A stretch of 64,000 bases of DNA from positions 4,216,501 through 4,280,500 of the forward strand of contig NZ_CP031834.1 of assembly GCF_003590645.1 (NCBI RefSeq). Direction: 5' to 3'. Within the stretch, counting starts at the first letter, position 1; every line of letters starts with the position of its first letter. The notes beneath the pieces were generated by a model, which had not been told where the DNA came from, made no database searches, and worked only from the letters and a program-made list of their open reading frames with translations. The translations under genes and the position numbers were made by a program. This document shows, one piece after another, positions 54,375 to 63,779 of the stretch. Origin of the DNA: Mesorhizobium sp. DCY119. Its GTDB lineage: Bacteria > Pseudomonadota > Alphaproteobacteria > Rhizobiales > Rhizobiaceae.

Positions 54375-55517
54375 TCATTCGAACATCCAGACCCAAACCA
54401 TGCCGGTAGCACCCGCGCCGCCGGCGCGGCCGGTCGCCGAGTTCGCGACCACGCCGCCGCCGCCGCCATCGCCGCGCGCAAAGCCGGCCTGTCCGGCCGA
54501 ATTGCCGGCGAAGCCGTTGCCGCCGCCCGCCAGCATTGCCGCCGGCGCGCCGCGGCCGGCGGCGCCGTTCTGCATGTCCAGGCGGATTCCAGGCGCGCCG
54601 GGTGAGCCGGTCACGTTGAAGTCGCCGCTCGACGCGGAGCCGCCCGAACCGCCGGCAACGATCTGGCCGAAGTTTCCCGCCGTCTGGCCGGCCCCGCCGG
54701 TGCCGCCAGTCGCGGAGATATGGGAGCCGAAGGTGGTCGTGCCGCCGGTGCCACCAGTACCGCCGGCCGTGGAGCCGGCTGCACCGCCGGTGCCGATCGT
54801 CACCGCCACCGACGCGATCGACGACACGTCGATCCACTTCCAGCCGAATCCGCCGGCACCGCCGCCGGCGCCGCAAGCGCCGTTGGACGCTCCGCCCTGG
54901 GCACCGCCGCCGCCACCGCCTGCGCCCCAGCAATAGACAAGGATGCGGCGAATTCCCGTTGGTTTCGTCCAGGTGCCGGACGCGATGAATGTCTGCTGCG
55001 CGCGCAGGATGCCTGCCGGGATGTTTGCCGTGGTCACCACGCGGACGGAGTTGACATAGAGGCTGGTGCCGTCTCCGGAGAGCGGCGTCCCGCCCAGCGC
55101 TCCGCCGGCGGCATTCAGCGGCGTATAGCCCAGCCGGGCCGGAATGTTGGTGAAATAGCCGCTGTCGAAACCGTCGAGCTGGTCGGCATCGAGGCCGGAA
55201 CCGGCGCCGTCATTGCCCTGATGCCAAACCTTGAACGCCCAGACATACATATCGTCGCTGTCGCCGGTCAGGCGGGTTCCGCCGAGTTCGACGAGCGGCA
55301 CCTCAAGCGGGCCGGTCATTGCGCCACCGAACCGGGACAGCTTCGCATCCAGCGCGTCGGCAAGGCCGACGATATCGCCCATGCCATGGGTATGAATGGC
55401 GGGCGCGTAATCGCTCGCCTCTTCAAGCGGCCGATAGCGCTGTCCGTCCCAGAACTCGATGCGGCCCGTCGTCTGGTTGTAGCCAAGCCACGATGTTGTG
55501 AGCTGGGTAACGGCCAT
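54375..55517 (-). CDS. Phage tail fibre protein with glycine-rich C-terminal domain
   Basis: About 380 residues. The start (MAVTQLTTSWLGYNQTTGRIEFWDGQRYRPLEE) and middle (MTGPLEVPLVELGG, DADQLDGFDSGYFTN) resemble fibre shafts. The C-terminal half is extremely Gly-rich (from ILVYCWGAGGGGGGAQGG on), like the receptor-binding tips of adhesins such as those of T-even and related phages. It begins at ATG 55517, whose G is shared with the stop of the tail-tip gene (TGATG). It probably sets host range. Confidence 0.85.
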   Translation of the reverse strand: MAVTQLTTSWLGYNQTTGRIEFWDGQRYRPLEEASDYAPAIHTHGMGDIVGLADALDAKLSRFGGAMTGPLEVPLVELGGTRLTGDSDDMYVWAFKVWHQGNDGAGSGLDADQLDGFDSGYFTNIPARLGYTPLNAAGGALGGTPLSGDGTSLYVNSVRVVTTANIPAGILRAQQTFIASGTWTKPTGIRRILVYCWGAGGGGGGAQGGASNGACGAGGGAGGFGWKWIDVSSIASVAVTIGTGGAAGSTAGGTGGTGGTTTFGSHISATGGTGGAGQTAGNFGQIVAGGSGGSASSGDFNVTGSPGAPGIRLDMQNGAAGRGAPAAMLAGGGNGFAGNSAGQAGFARGDGGGGGVVANSATGRAGGAGATGMVWVWMFE

Positions 55518-58500
55518 CAGGGAAACGTCCCCGGAATGCCGCGGCCGAAAGTGGCGCTGATCTGGTGGACGCGGAACGCAATCGACGTGATCGGTCCACC
55601 GAAATCGGCGGCCTGGTCGGCAACGCGGTAGAGCCATGCCGGCGCGCCGAGACCGAGAACAGTGCGGGCAACCGAGGCACCATTCAGGATTTCGATCTCG
55701 TAGCGCTCGAATTCCTCGCCCAGCGGCACCTCGGCAGCGTCCCAGCTATCGCCGCCGATCCGGGTTCGCCTGATCCATTTCAGCAGGAAGTCGCCGTTCG
55801 TCTGGCGGGTGGCGCGCAGGTGAACGGGCGAAAGGGGCCGGCGGCCGCGGCCGCGAAGCGTGATGGTCGACTGACTGACGCCCGGATCGGAGACGCCGCG
55901 ATCGGCAGCACCGACGCGCCAGTTGAGCGGCATGCCGATGAGGCTGGCCGGAACCGATGCCTGTCCGACAGCCTGATCCAGCACGAGCACCCGCGCGCCC
56001 GCAGGCACCGGATCGCGCATCGCGTGTTCGGTGCCTCTTTGCCCGCGCAAAAGATCGGTCAATACCCAGGAGCGCCCGCCGATCGGCGTTGCGGTCGCGA
56101 ACTGCAGCACTTCCCACTCGCCGACCTGGTTCTCGATCATGAAGGCGTTGGCGCCGTTGAGGACCGCAAGTTCCGACGCCGAGGTCAGCGTGCCGCGCTT
56201 CAGGTCGACATAGATAGAATTGACACGGTCCCATCGCACGGTGGGGCCGCTGTAGACATCACCGATGGTCTCGCCGATCGCGCCAGGAACCGGAATGAGG
56301 GTGTCCAGCTCGAACCCGGTCGCTGCCGGCGAACGCCACAGCGCCACCCCGGAGCGGAAGGGCGACATAAGGCCGGCAACATAGGGCGCGTGTGGGGCGT
56401 CCTCGTCGCGCAGCAAGGCCGTGTCGGCAATCACGGCCTCGGCCTGGAGGATGGAGACGACCGGCGCAATCGCACCGGCGCTCGGTTCCGAATCGACCGT
56501 GCCGCCGGCAAGCGGGTCAATCTCGAATGCCTCTATCCGCCGCGCCTGCGCTTCGCCTGCGCTATCGACTCGCACCGGATGGCCGGACGGCGCGAAGGCG
56601 ATCACGTCGCCGGGATCGATCGCCAGGCGCGACGGCGGCAGTGTGAAGGCGTAGCGTTCGCGGCCGACCCATGCCGCATGCAATTCCAGCTCGGCGATTT
56701 CGCGGGCGCGTGTATCGGCCATGACGACAGGCGGCGAGAACTCTACGACCCGCTGCGACCCGCCCGAAGAGCGGCGCGCTTCGCTGGAACCGGCCTGATC
56801 GTCGCGCGCCTGGTCGCCATACTTGATCTTGATCGCATCGGGCAGCTCGGTTTCCTGCGCCCGCGTCCGGCGGAACCGCGGCGCATCCGGGCTGTCCGGG
56901 TTTATCACCAGCTCGTCGGCCGTGATGGTGGCGACCGGCGCGCGGCCGTGTCGGGCGAGGAATTTCATAACGCCGTCGCTTTCGACCGCATCGAACTGAT
57001 AGGCCGGCCGAAGCGAGTCGAGCAGCGAGCGCGGCGAAATCACATTGCCGACTGTGATTCCGTCGACCACGCCGGGGATCGGTTCGATCAGCCGCAGGCC
57101 GAAACCCGCCTCGTCGAGAATGGTTCGGATCGTCTCGGGCGCGGGTGCGGCACCCATGCGGCCCGAAAGCCAGTGTCCAGATTGCCAGTTCTGCCAGTCG
57201 CCCCAGAAATTGCGGCTGATCGGAAAGGACGGCCAGGGCCGCGAATCCCACGCCCAGATGTTCGACCGGGCGAGATCTATCATGCGCCCGCCGTAGACGG
57301 ACGAAACCGGGTTGTTTGCCGCCGTGTTGTAATAGCCGATCATCGCCTGAAGCCACGATCGTTGCATCTGATCGTCGCGGGCGCGGGTCGAGTACCAGGG
57401 CAAGCCGCCTTCCGACGAAATGCGGTCGGGAAAGATATTCGGCTGGTTCGCGCCCTTGTCGACGGCGCCGCAGCCCATCTCCGTGAAGCGGATCGGCTTG
57501 GACATCGGCGTCCAGGCGGTCGCGGCACCGCTACGCACGCCGCCGGGCCGGTTGCGATGCGCGTTGCTCCACCATCCCCGGATATCCTTGTTCCGGTAGA
57601 CGAAGGGTTCGTTGTAGGCGCCGTCCGCGATCGGGGCGCGGGTCTGGGCGTCGCGCGCCGCCTTGCTGGCATAGTACCATGCGTAATGTTCACCACCTTC
57701 GACATTCGAGCGGAGATACGCCTGGTCGTAGATCGTCGCCGGCCCGGCCGGGTTGAAATCCAGATGACCGGAACCATCGCGCCAGTCCGACAACGGCAGA
57801 TAGTTGTCGATGCCGATGAAGTCGATATTGGCGTTCGACCAGAGCGGATCGAGATGGAAGAACACGTCGCCCGATCCGTCGCCGGGCCGGTGGCTGTGAT
57901 ACTCCGACCAGTCGGCCGCGTAGGAAATCTTGGTGGCGGCGCCGACGATCGAGCGGACATCGCCGGCAAGTGCTGCAAGCGCGGTCACGAAGGGATAGGC
58001 CGATGCGCTGGAGCGCACCGTCGAGAGGCCGACCATTTCCGAGCCGATCAGGAAGGACTCGACGCCGCCGGCGAGCTGCGCGAGCTTGGCGTTGTGCAGC
58101 ACGAAACGCCGATAGCTCCATTCCGCCGGCCCCGAATAGGTGACGGTCGTTCCCGATCCGCCGAAATGGCCGGGCGCTGCCGTGCCGACGAAGGCGGAGA
58201 CCTGCGTGCCGGCGGTGGCCGTCTTGTCGGGCGAACCCGCAAAACTGGCAGCCGGCGAACAGGTGATGCGCCCACGCCATGGAAAGGCCGGCTGGCCGCT
58301 GGCGCCTGCATTGTTGCTGTAAGGGTCCGGAAGGCTGTTGCCGGGCGGCACGTCCATCATCATGAAGGGCAGAAACATCACGTCCAGCCCGCGCGCCTTC
58401 AGCATGCGGATGCATCGGATCACGCTGGCGTCGTCGGGCGTGCCGCCATAGGCAGGCTTGCCGTCGACATAGGAGACGATGGTCGCGGTGTCGCGCGTCA

Positions 58501-59407
58501 ATGCGCTGACGCGCCATTGATGCGGCCGCGTCCTTTTGCGCGACTCTATCTTCGGGCGGATGCTGCAGGTGCCGGCGCGCAGATCGTCGCCGAACCAGGA
58601 GACGACAAGCATAACCTGCCGGATCGACGGGCAGACCATCTGAAGGCGGTCGATCGACGCGACTATATCCGTCGAAGCGGCCAGCGTGTGGCGGTTCTCG
58701 CTCGGCCCGTCGACCTGGTGAACGTATTCGGTGTCGAGGCCGTGCTCGTTGCCGGGGATCACCGCCACGCCCCGGACCATCGGCTCCAGATCGCCAACCG
58801 GCCGGAACACCTCGGCCGTGATCTGCGGCAGGCGGTTGCCGTAGTTCGTCAGGTCCATGCGCTCGAAAACGATGTAGCAAAGGCCGCGATAGGCAGGTGC
58901 CGCCCCTTCCTTGGCCTCGATGAGCGGGTCCGGCGCCTGCGTCTCGGTTCCAGTATGGACGCGGAACTCGATTTCCTCCTGGTCGACCTCCTTGCCATCG
59001 GCCCAGATACGGCCGACGCCGGCGACCGGCCCCTGGCAAAGCCCCACGGCGAAATTGCCGTAGTAGCTGTATGTCGTGGTCTCGACCTTCGCCCCGCCGC
59101 CGAATCCCTTGCCGCCGCTCTTTTCCTTGGTGACGACTTCCTCGAAGCGTGTCGCCCAGATCACCTGGCCGGCGGTGCGCGCCCTGCCATAGATGCGATT
59201 GATGACGCTGCCTTCGGTCGATGTCTGGATGTCGGTCGTCGTCAGGCGCGGCCCCTGGCGCCGCTGCGTCGGCGTCAGCGCCGAAACGATGGCCTGATCC
59301 GCGAACGAGCCGACGAGACCGCCTATCGCCTGACCGACGAGGAAGGCCGTCGAGCCGACCGGGCCGGCCAGAAACCCGCCGGCAAGACCGAGGACAACAG
59401 TCGCCAT
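55517..59407 (-). CDS. Large multidomain tail-tip/baseplate protein (GTA TIM-barrel type)
   Basis: A 1296-residue tail-tip protein. The N-terminus is hydrophobic (GLAGGFLAGPVGSTAFLVGQAIGGLVGSFADQAI). A middle region carries a GTA TIM-barrel-like domain (DWSEYHSHRPGDGSGDVFFHLDPLWSNANIDFIGIDNYLPLSDW and RFTEMGCGAVDKGANQPN). The C-terminal half contains a phage tail-protein domain and fibronectin-like ends. This layout matches the host-interaction megaprotein of gene transfer agents and related siphoviruses. It belongs with NlpC/P60, DUF2163 and DUF2460 upstream. Confidence 0.92.
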   Translation of the reverse strand: MATVVLGLAGGFLAGPVGSTAFLVGQAIGGLVGSFADQAIVSALTPTQRRQGPRLTTTDIQTSTEGSVINRIYGRARTAGQVIWATRFEEVVTKEKSGGKGFGGGAKVETTTYSYYGNFAVGLCQGPVAGVGRIWADGKEVDQEEIEFRVHTGTETQAPDPLIEAKEGAAPAYRGLCYIVFERMDLTNYGNRLPQITAEVFRPVGDLEPMVRGVAVIPGNEHGLDTEYVHQVDGPSENRHTLAASTDIVASIDRLQMVCPSIRQVMLVVSWFGDDLRAGTCSIRPKIESRKRTRPHQWRVSALTRDTATIVSYVDGKPAYGGTPDDASVIRCIRMLKARGLDVMFLPFMMMDVPPGNSLPDPYSNNAGASGQPAFPWRGRITCSPAASFAGSPDKTATAGTQVSAFVGTAAPGHFGGSGTTVTYSGPAEWSYRRFVLHNAKLAQLAGGVESFLIGSEMVGLSTVRSSASAYPFVTALAALAGDVRSIVGAATKISYAADWSEYHSHRPGDGSGDVFFHLDPLWSNANIDFIGIDNYLPLSDWRDGSGHLDFNPAGPATIYDQAYLRSNVEGGEHYAWYYASKAARDAQTRAPIADGAYNEPFVYRNKDIRGWWSNAHRNRPGGVRSGAATAWTPMSKPIRFTEMGCGAVDKGANQPNIFPDRISSEGGLPWYSTRARDDQMQRSWLQAMIGYYNTAANNPVSSVYGGRMIDLARSNIWAWDSRPWPSFPISRNFWGDWQNWQSGHWLSGRMGAAPAPETIRTILDEAGFGLRLIEPIPGVVDGITVGNVISPRSLLDSLRPAYQFDAVESDGVMKFLARHGRAPVATITADELVINPDSPDAPRFRRTRAQETELPDAIKIKYGDQARDDQAGSSEARRSSGGSQRVVEFSPPVVMADTRAREIAELELHAAWVGRERYAFTLPPSRLAIDPGDVIAFAPSGHPVRVDSAGEAQARRIEAFEIDPLAGGTVDSEPSAGAIAPVVSILQAEAVIADTALLRDEDAPHAPYVAGLMSPFRSGVALWRSPAATGFELDTLIPVPGAIGETIGDVYSGPTVRWDRVNSIYVDLKRGTLTSASELAVLNGANAFMIENQVGEWEVLQFATATPIGGRSWVLTDLLRGQRGTEHAMRDPVPAGARVLVLDQAVGQASVPASLIGMPLNWRVGAADRGVSDPGVSQSTITLRGRGRRPLSPVHLRATRQTNGDFLLKWIRRTRIGGDSWDAAEVPLGEEFERYEIEILNGASVARTVLGLGAPAWLYRVADQAADFGGPITSIAFRVHQISATFGRGIPGTFP

Positions 59408-59869
59408 CTATTCCGCCTCCCCGATCGGCGGGAACACGAAGACGCCGGCAATCCGCCGCTTCCATGCTGGGTCCAGCGATCCCTCGGCAACGAAGCCCGC
59501 GGCCTGATAGGCATGGATCATGCGGTCCGGTTCGGTGACGATCCCGCAATGCTTGGCCGGCAAGTGCGCGCGCCAACGGAATATGAGCAGGTCGCCCGGT
59601 TGCCAGCGGCCGTTCCGGCGCTTTTTCATATGCCTTGAAGCGGCGTTCAACAGCGTTTCTTCGCCTGTCGTTTCGGCCCAATCGGAAGAATATGGCGGCG
59701 GCAGTTCGGGATCGGCGCCATAGACCTTGCGCCACACGCCGCGCACCAGGCCGAGGCAATCGCAACCGATGTCGCGCGCCGATCCCTGATGCCGGTATGG
59801 CGTGCCGATCCAGCGCCGCGCCTCGGCAATGATCGGGCTGGCGTCAGTTGAAGAACGAGCCGCCATCAT
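59408..59869 (-). CDS. NlpC/P60-family tail peptidase
   Basis: A 153-residue NlpC/P60 cysteine peptidase of the tail tip, cutting peptidoglycan during DNA entry. The nucleophile lies in GCDCLGLVRGVW (Cys near residue 37), the His in LPAKHCGIVTE, and PGDLLIFRW is a family block. It ends at the start of the tail-tip gene with no gap. Its 5' end overlaps the DUF2163 gene, consistent with one operon. Confidence 0.92.
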   Translation of the reverse strand: MMAARSSTDASPIIAEARRWIGTPYRHQGSARDIGCDCLGLVRGVWRKVYGADPELPPPYSSDWAETTGEETLLNAASRHMKKRRNGRWQPGDLLIFRWRAHLPAKHCGIVTEPDRMIHAYQAAGFVAEGSLDPAWKRRIAGVFVFPPIGEAE

Positions 59870-60722
59870 TCACCTCGTCGCGTTTGGCTACGCCGAGCGC
59901 GAAATCGTCGCCCGGAATGTGCGGAAATCCTCTGAAATTGGCGGTGTTCGAAAAGCGGGCGCGGCACATCTCCCAGCTCTTGTCGCAGCCCGCCACGACC
60001 TTGAATCCGTCGCCGGGTGCGACCGGCAGTGCTGCCCGGCGCCAAAGGGACAGACAGCCGGCGGAATGCCCCCTGATCTCGATCGACGCGCCGGCGTTCG
60101 CGCCGCTCGTCCAGGTCAACAGACCGTTGGCGAAAAGCCTGACAGCAAAGCCGTTCAATCCCGACACCGACAGCAGCCGGTCGTCGGTCGACGAAATCAC
60201 CTGACCGGTGCCCGAGAATGCGGCCTGGGTGAGATTGACCTTGCAGCGCCCGTCGCCAAGCACCGCGTCGCAAAGGCGCTGATAGGTGCGCCCGGTCTCC
60301 TGGTTGAGCCGGTGTGCCAGGCCACGGATTTCAGCCTCATAGGCGAGATCACCGCGCGTTACCTCGCCGATCGAGCCGCGCCGTTCGATAAGGCGGTTCG
60401 CGACATTGCTCCAATCCACGATCCACGCCTCGACATTGGCATCGTCCCAGAGGCCAAGGGAGATATCGCCATCGGTAATGCGGTCCGACGAGACCGCGCC
60501 GGCGACTTCCATCGTGTCTACGGCAAGGCCCAAAGTGGCCTCGGTTTCGGACGCGCTGAAGCCGGTTTCCGGCTCGTAGTCGACGCCACCGAATGTCAAT
60601 ATCCGGTCGTGATCGGTGAAGCCCATCACCATGCCGTCGCGCCGCTCCAGGCGCCAGCAGCGGCAAAGCGTGGTAACGCCGGAAGCGACGAGGTTTGCAA
60701 GGCCCAGAGGAACCGTCTTCAT
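59844..60722 (-). CDS. DUF2163-domain tail protein
   Basis: A 292-residue protein with the DUF2163 pattern (WRLERRDGMVMGFTDHDRILTFGGVDYEPETGF, then RLCDAVLGDGRCKVNLTQ, and CDKSWEMCRARFSNTANFRGFPHIPG). These tail-tip hub proteins occur in GTAs and siphoviruses between DUF2460 and NlpC/P60. The two Cys-rich segments resemble iron-sulphur-binding tail hubs, though the cofactor is not shown here. Confidence 0.92.
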   Translation of the reverse strand: MKTVPLGLANLVASGVTTLCRCWRLERRDGMVMGFTDHDRILTFGGVDYEPETGFSASETEATLGLAVDTMEVAGAVSSDRITDGDISLGLWDDANVEAWIVDWSNVANRLIERRGSIGEVTRGDLAYEAEIRGLAHRLNQETGRTYQRLCDAVLGDGRCKVNLTQAAFSGTGQVISSTDDRLLSVSGLNGFAVRLFANGLLTWTSGANAGASIEIRGHSAGCLSLWRRAALPVAPGDGFKVVAGCDKSWEMCRARFSNTANFRGFPHIPGDDFALGVAKRDEVNDGGSFFN

Positions 60723-60762
60723 GCTTTCCCCCTCGCGCCGGCGGCGCTCGACGCCTCTTGTT

Positions 60763-61398
60763 TCAAACCCTGATCTCCTTCAGCAGGATCGAGGGAATGT
60801 CGCCGATCGTCGCCGTGCGATGGCTGATCTGGTCGAGCCGGCAATCGAAGCGGACGGGCACATGGAACTCGCCGCCCCAGGTGAGCGAAGCACCTGCGGC
60901 TGGCGCAGCAGTGAAGGTGACGATGCCGGTCGCCGCATCGAGCGACCAGCCCGACGAGAGTTGCGCGCCGTTCAAGCCGATCCTGACCGTGCCGGCGACC
61001 GGCTTACGAATCGGCCGGAAGAATTCATGCGCGCCGCGCGCATAGCGCTTGATCAACTGAAATTGTCGGTTGCTGCCGTTGCCGGTGCCGAGGTCCTGAT
61101 CGGTATGGGTCGGCACCTGATGCGGCGCGCGCGAGCGATAATCCGACCAGTCCTTGAGGCGGAAACCCTTCAGCCGGCCCATGGCGACATAATAGAGTTC
61201 CAGCACTTCATAGAGTTCGTTCTGCGTCCGGACGCCGTAGCGGGCGTCATAGGTGCGGCGCGGCTGCGAGATGCGGGTGTTGCGCTCCTCGTGGCCGGAT
61301 GACAGCTCGACGATTTCAGCCGGCCAGTCCGGACCGCCGGCGGTGCCGGACGAGACGTGAACGGGGAAGAGCTGATCCTCAAGGAAAGGTGCGGCCAT
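60763..61398 (-). CDS. DUF2460-domain tail protein
   Basis: A 211-residue protein with the DUF2460 pattern: FPVHVSSGTAGGPDWPAEIVEL, SGHEERNTRISQPRRTYDARYGV, ELYYVAMGRLKGFRLKDWSDY and a C-terminal beta-rich part (GEFHVPVRFDCRLDQ). It is a distal tail-type protein next to the tape measure in GTA-like modules. Confidence 0.92.
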   Translation of the reverse strand: MAAPFLEDQLFPVHVSSGTAGGPDWPAEIVELSSGHEERNTRISQPRRTYDARYGVRTQNELYEVLELYYVAMGRLKGFRLKDWSDYRSRAPHQVPTHTDQDLGTGNGSNRQFQLIKRYARGAHEFFRPIRKPVAGTVRIGLNGAQLSSGWSLDAATGIVTFTAAPAAGASLTWGGEFHVPVRFDCRLDQISHRTATIGDIPSILLKEIRV

Positions 61399-61401
61399 CG
61401 C

Positions 61402-63375
61402 TTAGCTGAACCTTTCGCTGCGCGAGGCAAGCCGGCCGGCGGCGCGTGCCAGCGACGAGCGGCTTTCGCCAAAGGCCTTCGGGTTCGGCGTCTCGACATG
61501 GAAATTGTTGATGACCGTCTGCCCGCCGCCGCCATACTTGCGCGAAAGATCGTCCGGCCAGCCGATCTCCTCGCCGTCCATCGCGATCACCGGGCGCTCG
61601 CCCGGTTTCAGCCATCCACCGCCATGCATGCGCGGCGCGTCCATGAAAACGCTTGGCGGGACCATGCGCGAAGTCGACGGCATCGGGCCGACCCTGCCGC
61701 CGCCGTGATAGAGCCCGACGCCGACAGCGGAAGGCGCCGGCGGGAAATAGTTGAGGCCGGTGCCGCCGATGCCGAGAAGATTGCCGATCAGGCCGAAAGC
61801 GCCGCCGGCGCCCGATGCCTTGCCGCTGCCGAGCAGCAACTGGTCGAGCGCGCCCAGGGAGAGATCAAGGAAGCGCTGCGAGACGGACTGGATGACGGTG
61901 CCGAGTGCGGCCCCGGCATCCTTCGTTTGCCACAGCGTCATGCCGAACTGGCGCATGGAACCGCGCAGCACGCCGAACTCATCGGCAAGCCCGCCGGCGG
62001 CTCCCGCTCGGCCGGCTGTCGCGCCTGCCATCGGCAGCGATCCGACATAGCCGCCGGCGGCATAGCCTTTCACGCCGCGCCGGATCGCATCGAGATTGCC
62101 GACGCCGATGCGCGCCGTCGCTTCGGCGTCGAAGACATATTCGCGGCCATGGACGAAGCCGGCGATCTGGTCAGGTGGCATGTCGCCCGTCCAGCCGCCG
62201 GCGGCGAACTGCCGCCCTTCAAGGATCGGCGTCAACGCGGCACGGTTCGGATTGCCGAGGTTAGGGCCGGCGCCACCTGCGGCGATCGACTTCAACAGCC
62301 GGTCATATTCGCCAAGCGCGGGAATGGCCGTTGTCGCGGCGCGTTCCGTCCGCTCGATCTGGTCGGCGCTGCCGCCGATCGCTTCGCCGGCCGTAGCGGC
62401 GCTGTCCTTCAACTCGCCGTATTTTTCGGCCTTGCCGCCCAGAGCGGTCGCGGCCGCTTCCGCATCACCCTTCAGGCCCTGGAGCAGATCGCGGGCGCGC
62501 TCCAGCTCCGATTGCAGCTTTGCGGCGACTTCGGTCTGTTCGAGCAACTGCTCGGCAAAGGCTCGCGACGGTGAATCGGCCGGCAGCGCCTCGGCCAGAG
62601 TGGCGATGCGATTGCGAAAGGCGATGACATCTGCCTCGCCCTCGCGCAGTTCCTGGCGGAACTTGCGGACTTCTTCGGCGAGCGGGCCAAGGTCGCGGGT
62701 GTTGTTGTGCAGGGAGTCGACGGCGGGGTGAAGTGCGCCGGTCCGATAGTCGTTGGTCGCCGCATCCAGATCGCGCTCCAGGCGGCCGACATTCTGCTGC
62801 GCCTGGAAACGCAGCACCGAAGCCGAATTGAGGCCGTAGGACGATGCGCCGCCCGCCGCCTCCGCCCATGCGCCCTTGATCCGCTTGACCAACTGCTCAT
62901 GGCTTTTCAGGTCGCGCTCGATCATCGGCGCGTTGGAGGTGATTTCGAAGAAAAGGTCGCCGGCCGCACCCGCCGCCGCCTTCAGGCCTTCCCCGATCGC
63001 CGTTATGGCAATGCCGGCCGCAAGACCGCCGGCAATGCCGACCAGCACGCCCGACAGACCGGAGAATTTCCCCGTCGCGACGCCGGCGGCTTCTCCGAGA
63101 TTGCCGAGTTCCGGGGTGGCCTTCGCACCGGCGTCGGCGACGGCTGAAACATTATCCGCCGCCCGTTGTCCTTCGTCCGCCGTTTCCTTCAGGCCAAGCC
63201 GGGCACGGTCGAATTCGGCGGTGTTCCACTCGATCGGCTTGCCAACCTTCTCGACCTTCTTGGCGGTCTCATCCGCCGCCTTGCCCAGCTCCTCGATCTC
63301 GCGCTTGGTCTCTCCCGCCGCCTGCTTCGCGCCAGTTGCATTCCCATCGATGACGAGTGAGAGGCGCAGCGTCAT
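61402..63375 (-). CDS. Phage tail tape measure protein
   Basis: A 657-residue tape measure. It starts with a coiled-coil stretch (AKQAAGETKREIEELGKAADETAKKVEK) and has a strongly hydrophobic glycine-rich region (SGVLVGIAGGLAAGIAITAIGEGLKAAAGAAGDLF) typical of the membrane-active segment. A repetitive Ala/Gly-rich helical body follows, and a C-terminal HVETPNPKAFGESRSSLARAAGR segment. Its length would set the tail at medium size. It starts overlapping the chaperone frame (ATGA). Confidence 0.88.
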   Translation of the reverse strand: MTLRLSLVIDGNATGAKQAAGETKREIEELGKAADETAKKVEKVGKPIEWNTAEFDRARLGLKETADEGQRAADNVSAVADAGAKATPELGNLGEAAGVATGKFSGLSGVLVGIAGGLAAGIAITAIGEGLKAAAGAAGDLFFEITSNAPMIERDLKSHEQLVKRIKGAWAEAAGGASSYGLNSASVLRFQAQQNVGRLERDLDAATNDYRTGALHPAVDSLHNNTRDLGPLAEEVRKFRQELREGEADVIAFRNRIATLAEALPADSPSRAFAEQLLEQTEVAAKLQSELERARDLLQGLKGDAEAAATALGGKAEKYGELKDSAATAGEAIGGSADQIERTERAATTAIPALGEYDRLLKSIAAGGAGPNLGNPNRAALTPILEGRQFAAGGWTGDMPPDQIAGFVHGREYVFDAEATARIGVGNLDAIRRGVKGYAAGGYVGSLPMAGATAGRAGAAGGLADEFGVLRGSMRQFGMTLWQTKDAGAALGTVIQSVSQRFLDLSLGALDQLLLGSGKASGAGGAFGLIGNLLGIGGTGLNYFPPAPSAVGVGLYHGGGRVGPMPSTSRMVPPSVFMDAPRMHGGGWLKPGERPVIAMDGEEIGWPDDLSRKYGGGGQTVINNFHVETPNPKAFGESRSSLARAAGRLASRSERFS

Positions 63376-63779
63376 GTGGCCGTACTCCTGTTGAGTGCGT
63401 TACGGGCCGCTTGCTCCATGATCTGGATGCCGGTCATCAGGTCGGCGTCGAGCGCTATCCCGCGCGCATCGAGTGCGACGCGAATGCCCGCATAGTCGAG
63501 GCCGATCCAGAGTGTCGTCATGCGCCTTTCCACCATCGTCGTCGCCGTCCGCCACTGGCTGGCAGCGAACAGGAAGGCGTCGACCGCCTTGCGATTGTCG
63601 GGCCAGACACCGGCGAAACCGGCACCAAGCGGCTGCCACAACGCGGCCTTGAGCGCTACGATCTCGGCTTCCGGCAGTTGCCAGCGCCGCGCATCCGCGA
63701 CCGCCTCTTCCTCCTCGCCGGGCACCTCGGCACCCGCGAGGAGATCGCCTGCCGCCCAGCTCCGGGCGGTGGCTGTCAG
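63372..63779 (-). CDS. Tail assembly chaperone frameshift extension (T part of G-GT)
   Basis: Codons continue from the -1 site at 63779-63785 into this frame: Leu-Thr-Ala-Thr, then SWAAGDLLAGAEVPGEEEEAVADARRWQ, and WPDNRKAVDAFLFAAS up to the stop at 63372. An internal GTG at 63725 would allow separate translation, but the slippery site and the location directly before the tape measure gene fit the lambda-type G/GT chaperone fusion. Gene order and length match GT in many siphoviruses. Confidence 0.75.
   Translation of the reverse strand: MTATARSWAAGDLLAGAEVPGEEEEAVADARRWQLPEAEIVALKAALWQPLGAGFAGVWPDNRKAVDAFLFAASQWRTATTMVERRMTTLWIGLDYAGIRVALDARGIALDADLMTGIQIMEQAARNALNRSTAT

Noticed and set aside
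55565-59638. A 1357-codon open frame on the plus strand covering the tail-tip gene
   Set aside because: It is antisense to a well-supported phage tail gene. Its length comes from high GC and codon bias, and its protein (Arg/Gly/Ala-rich) shows no motifs.
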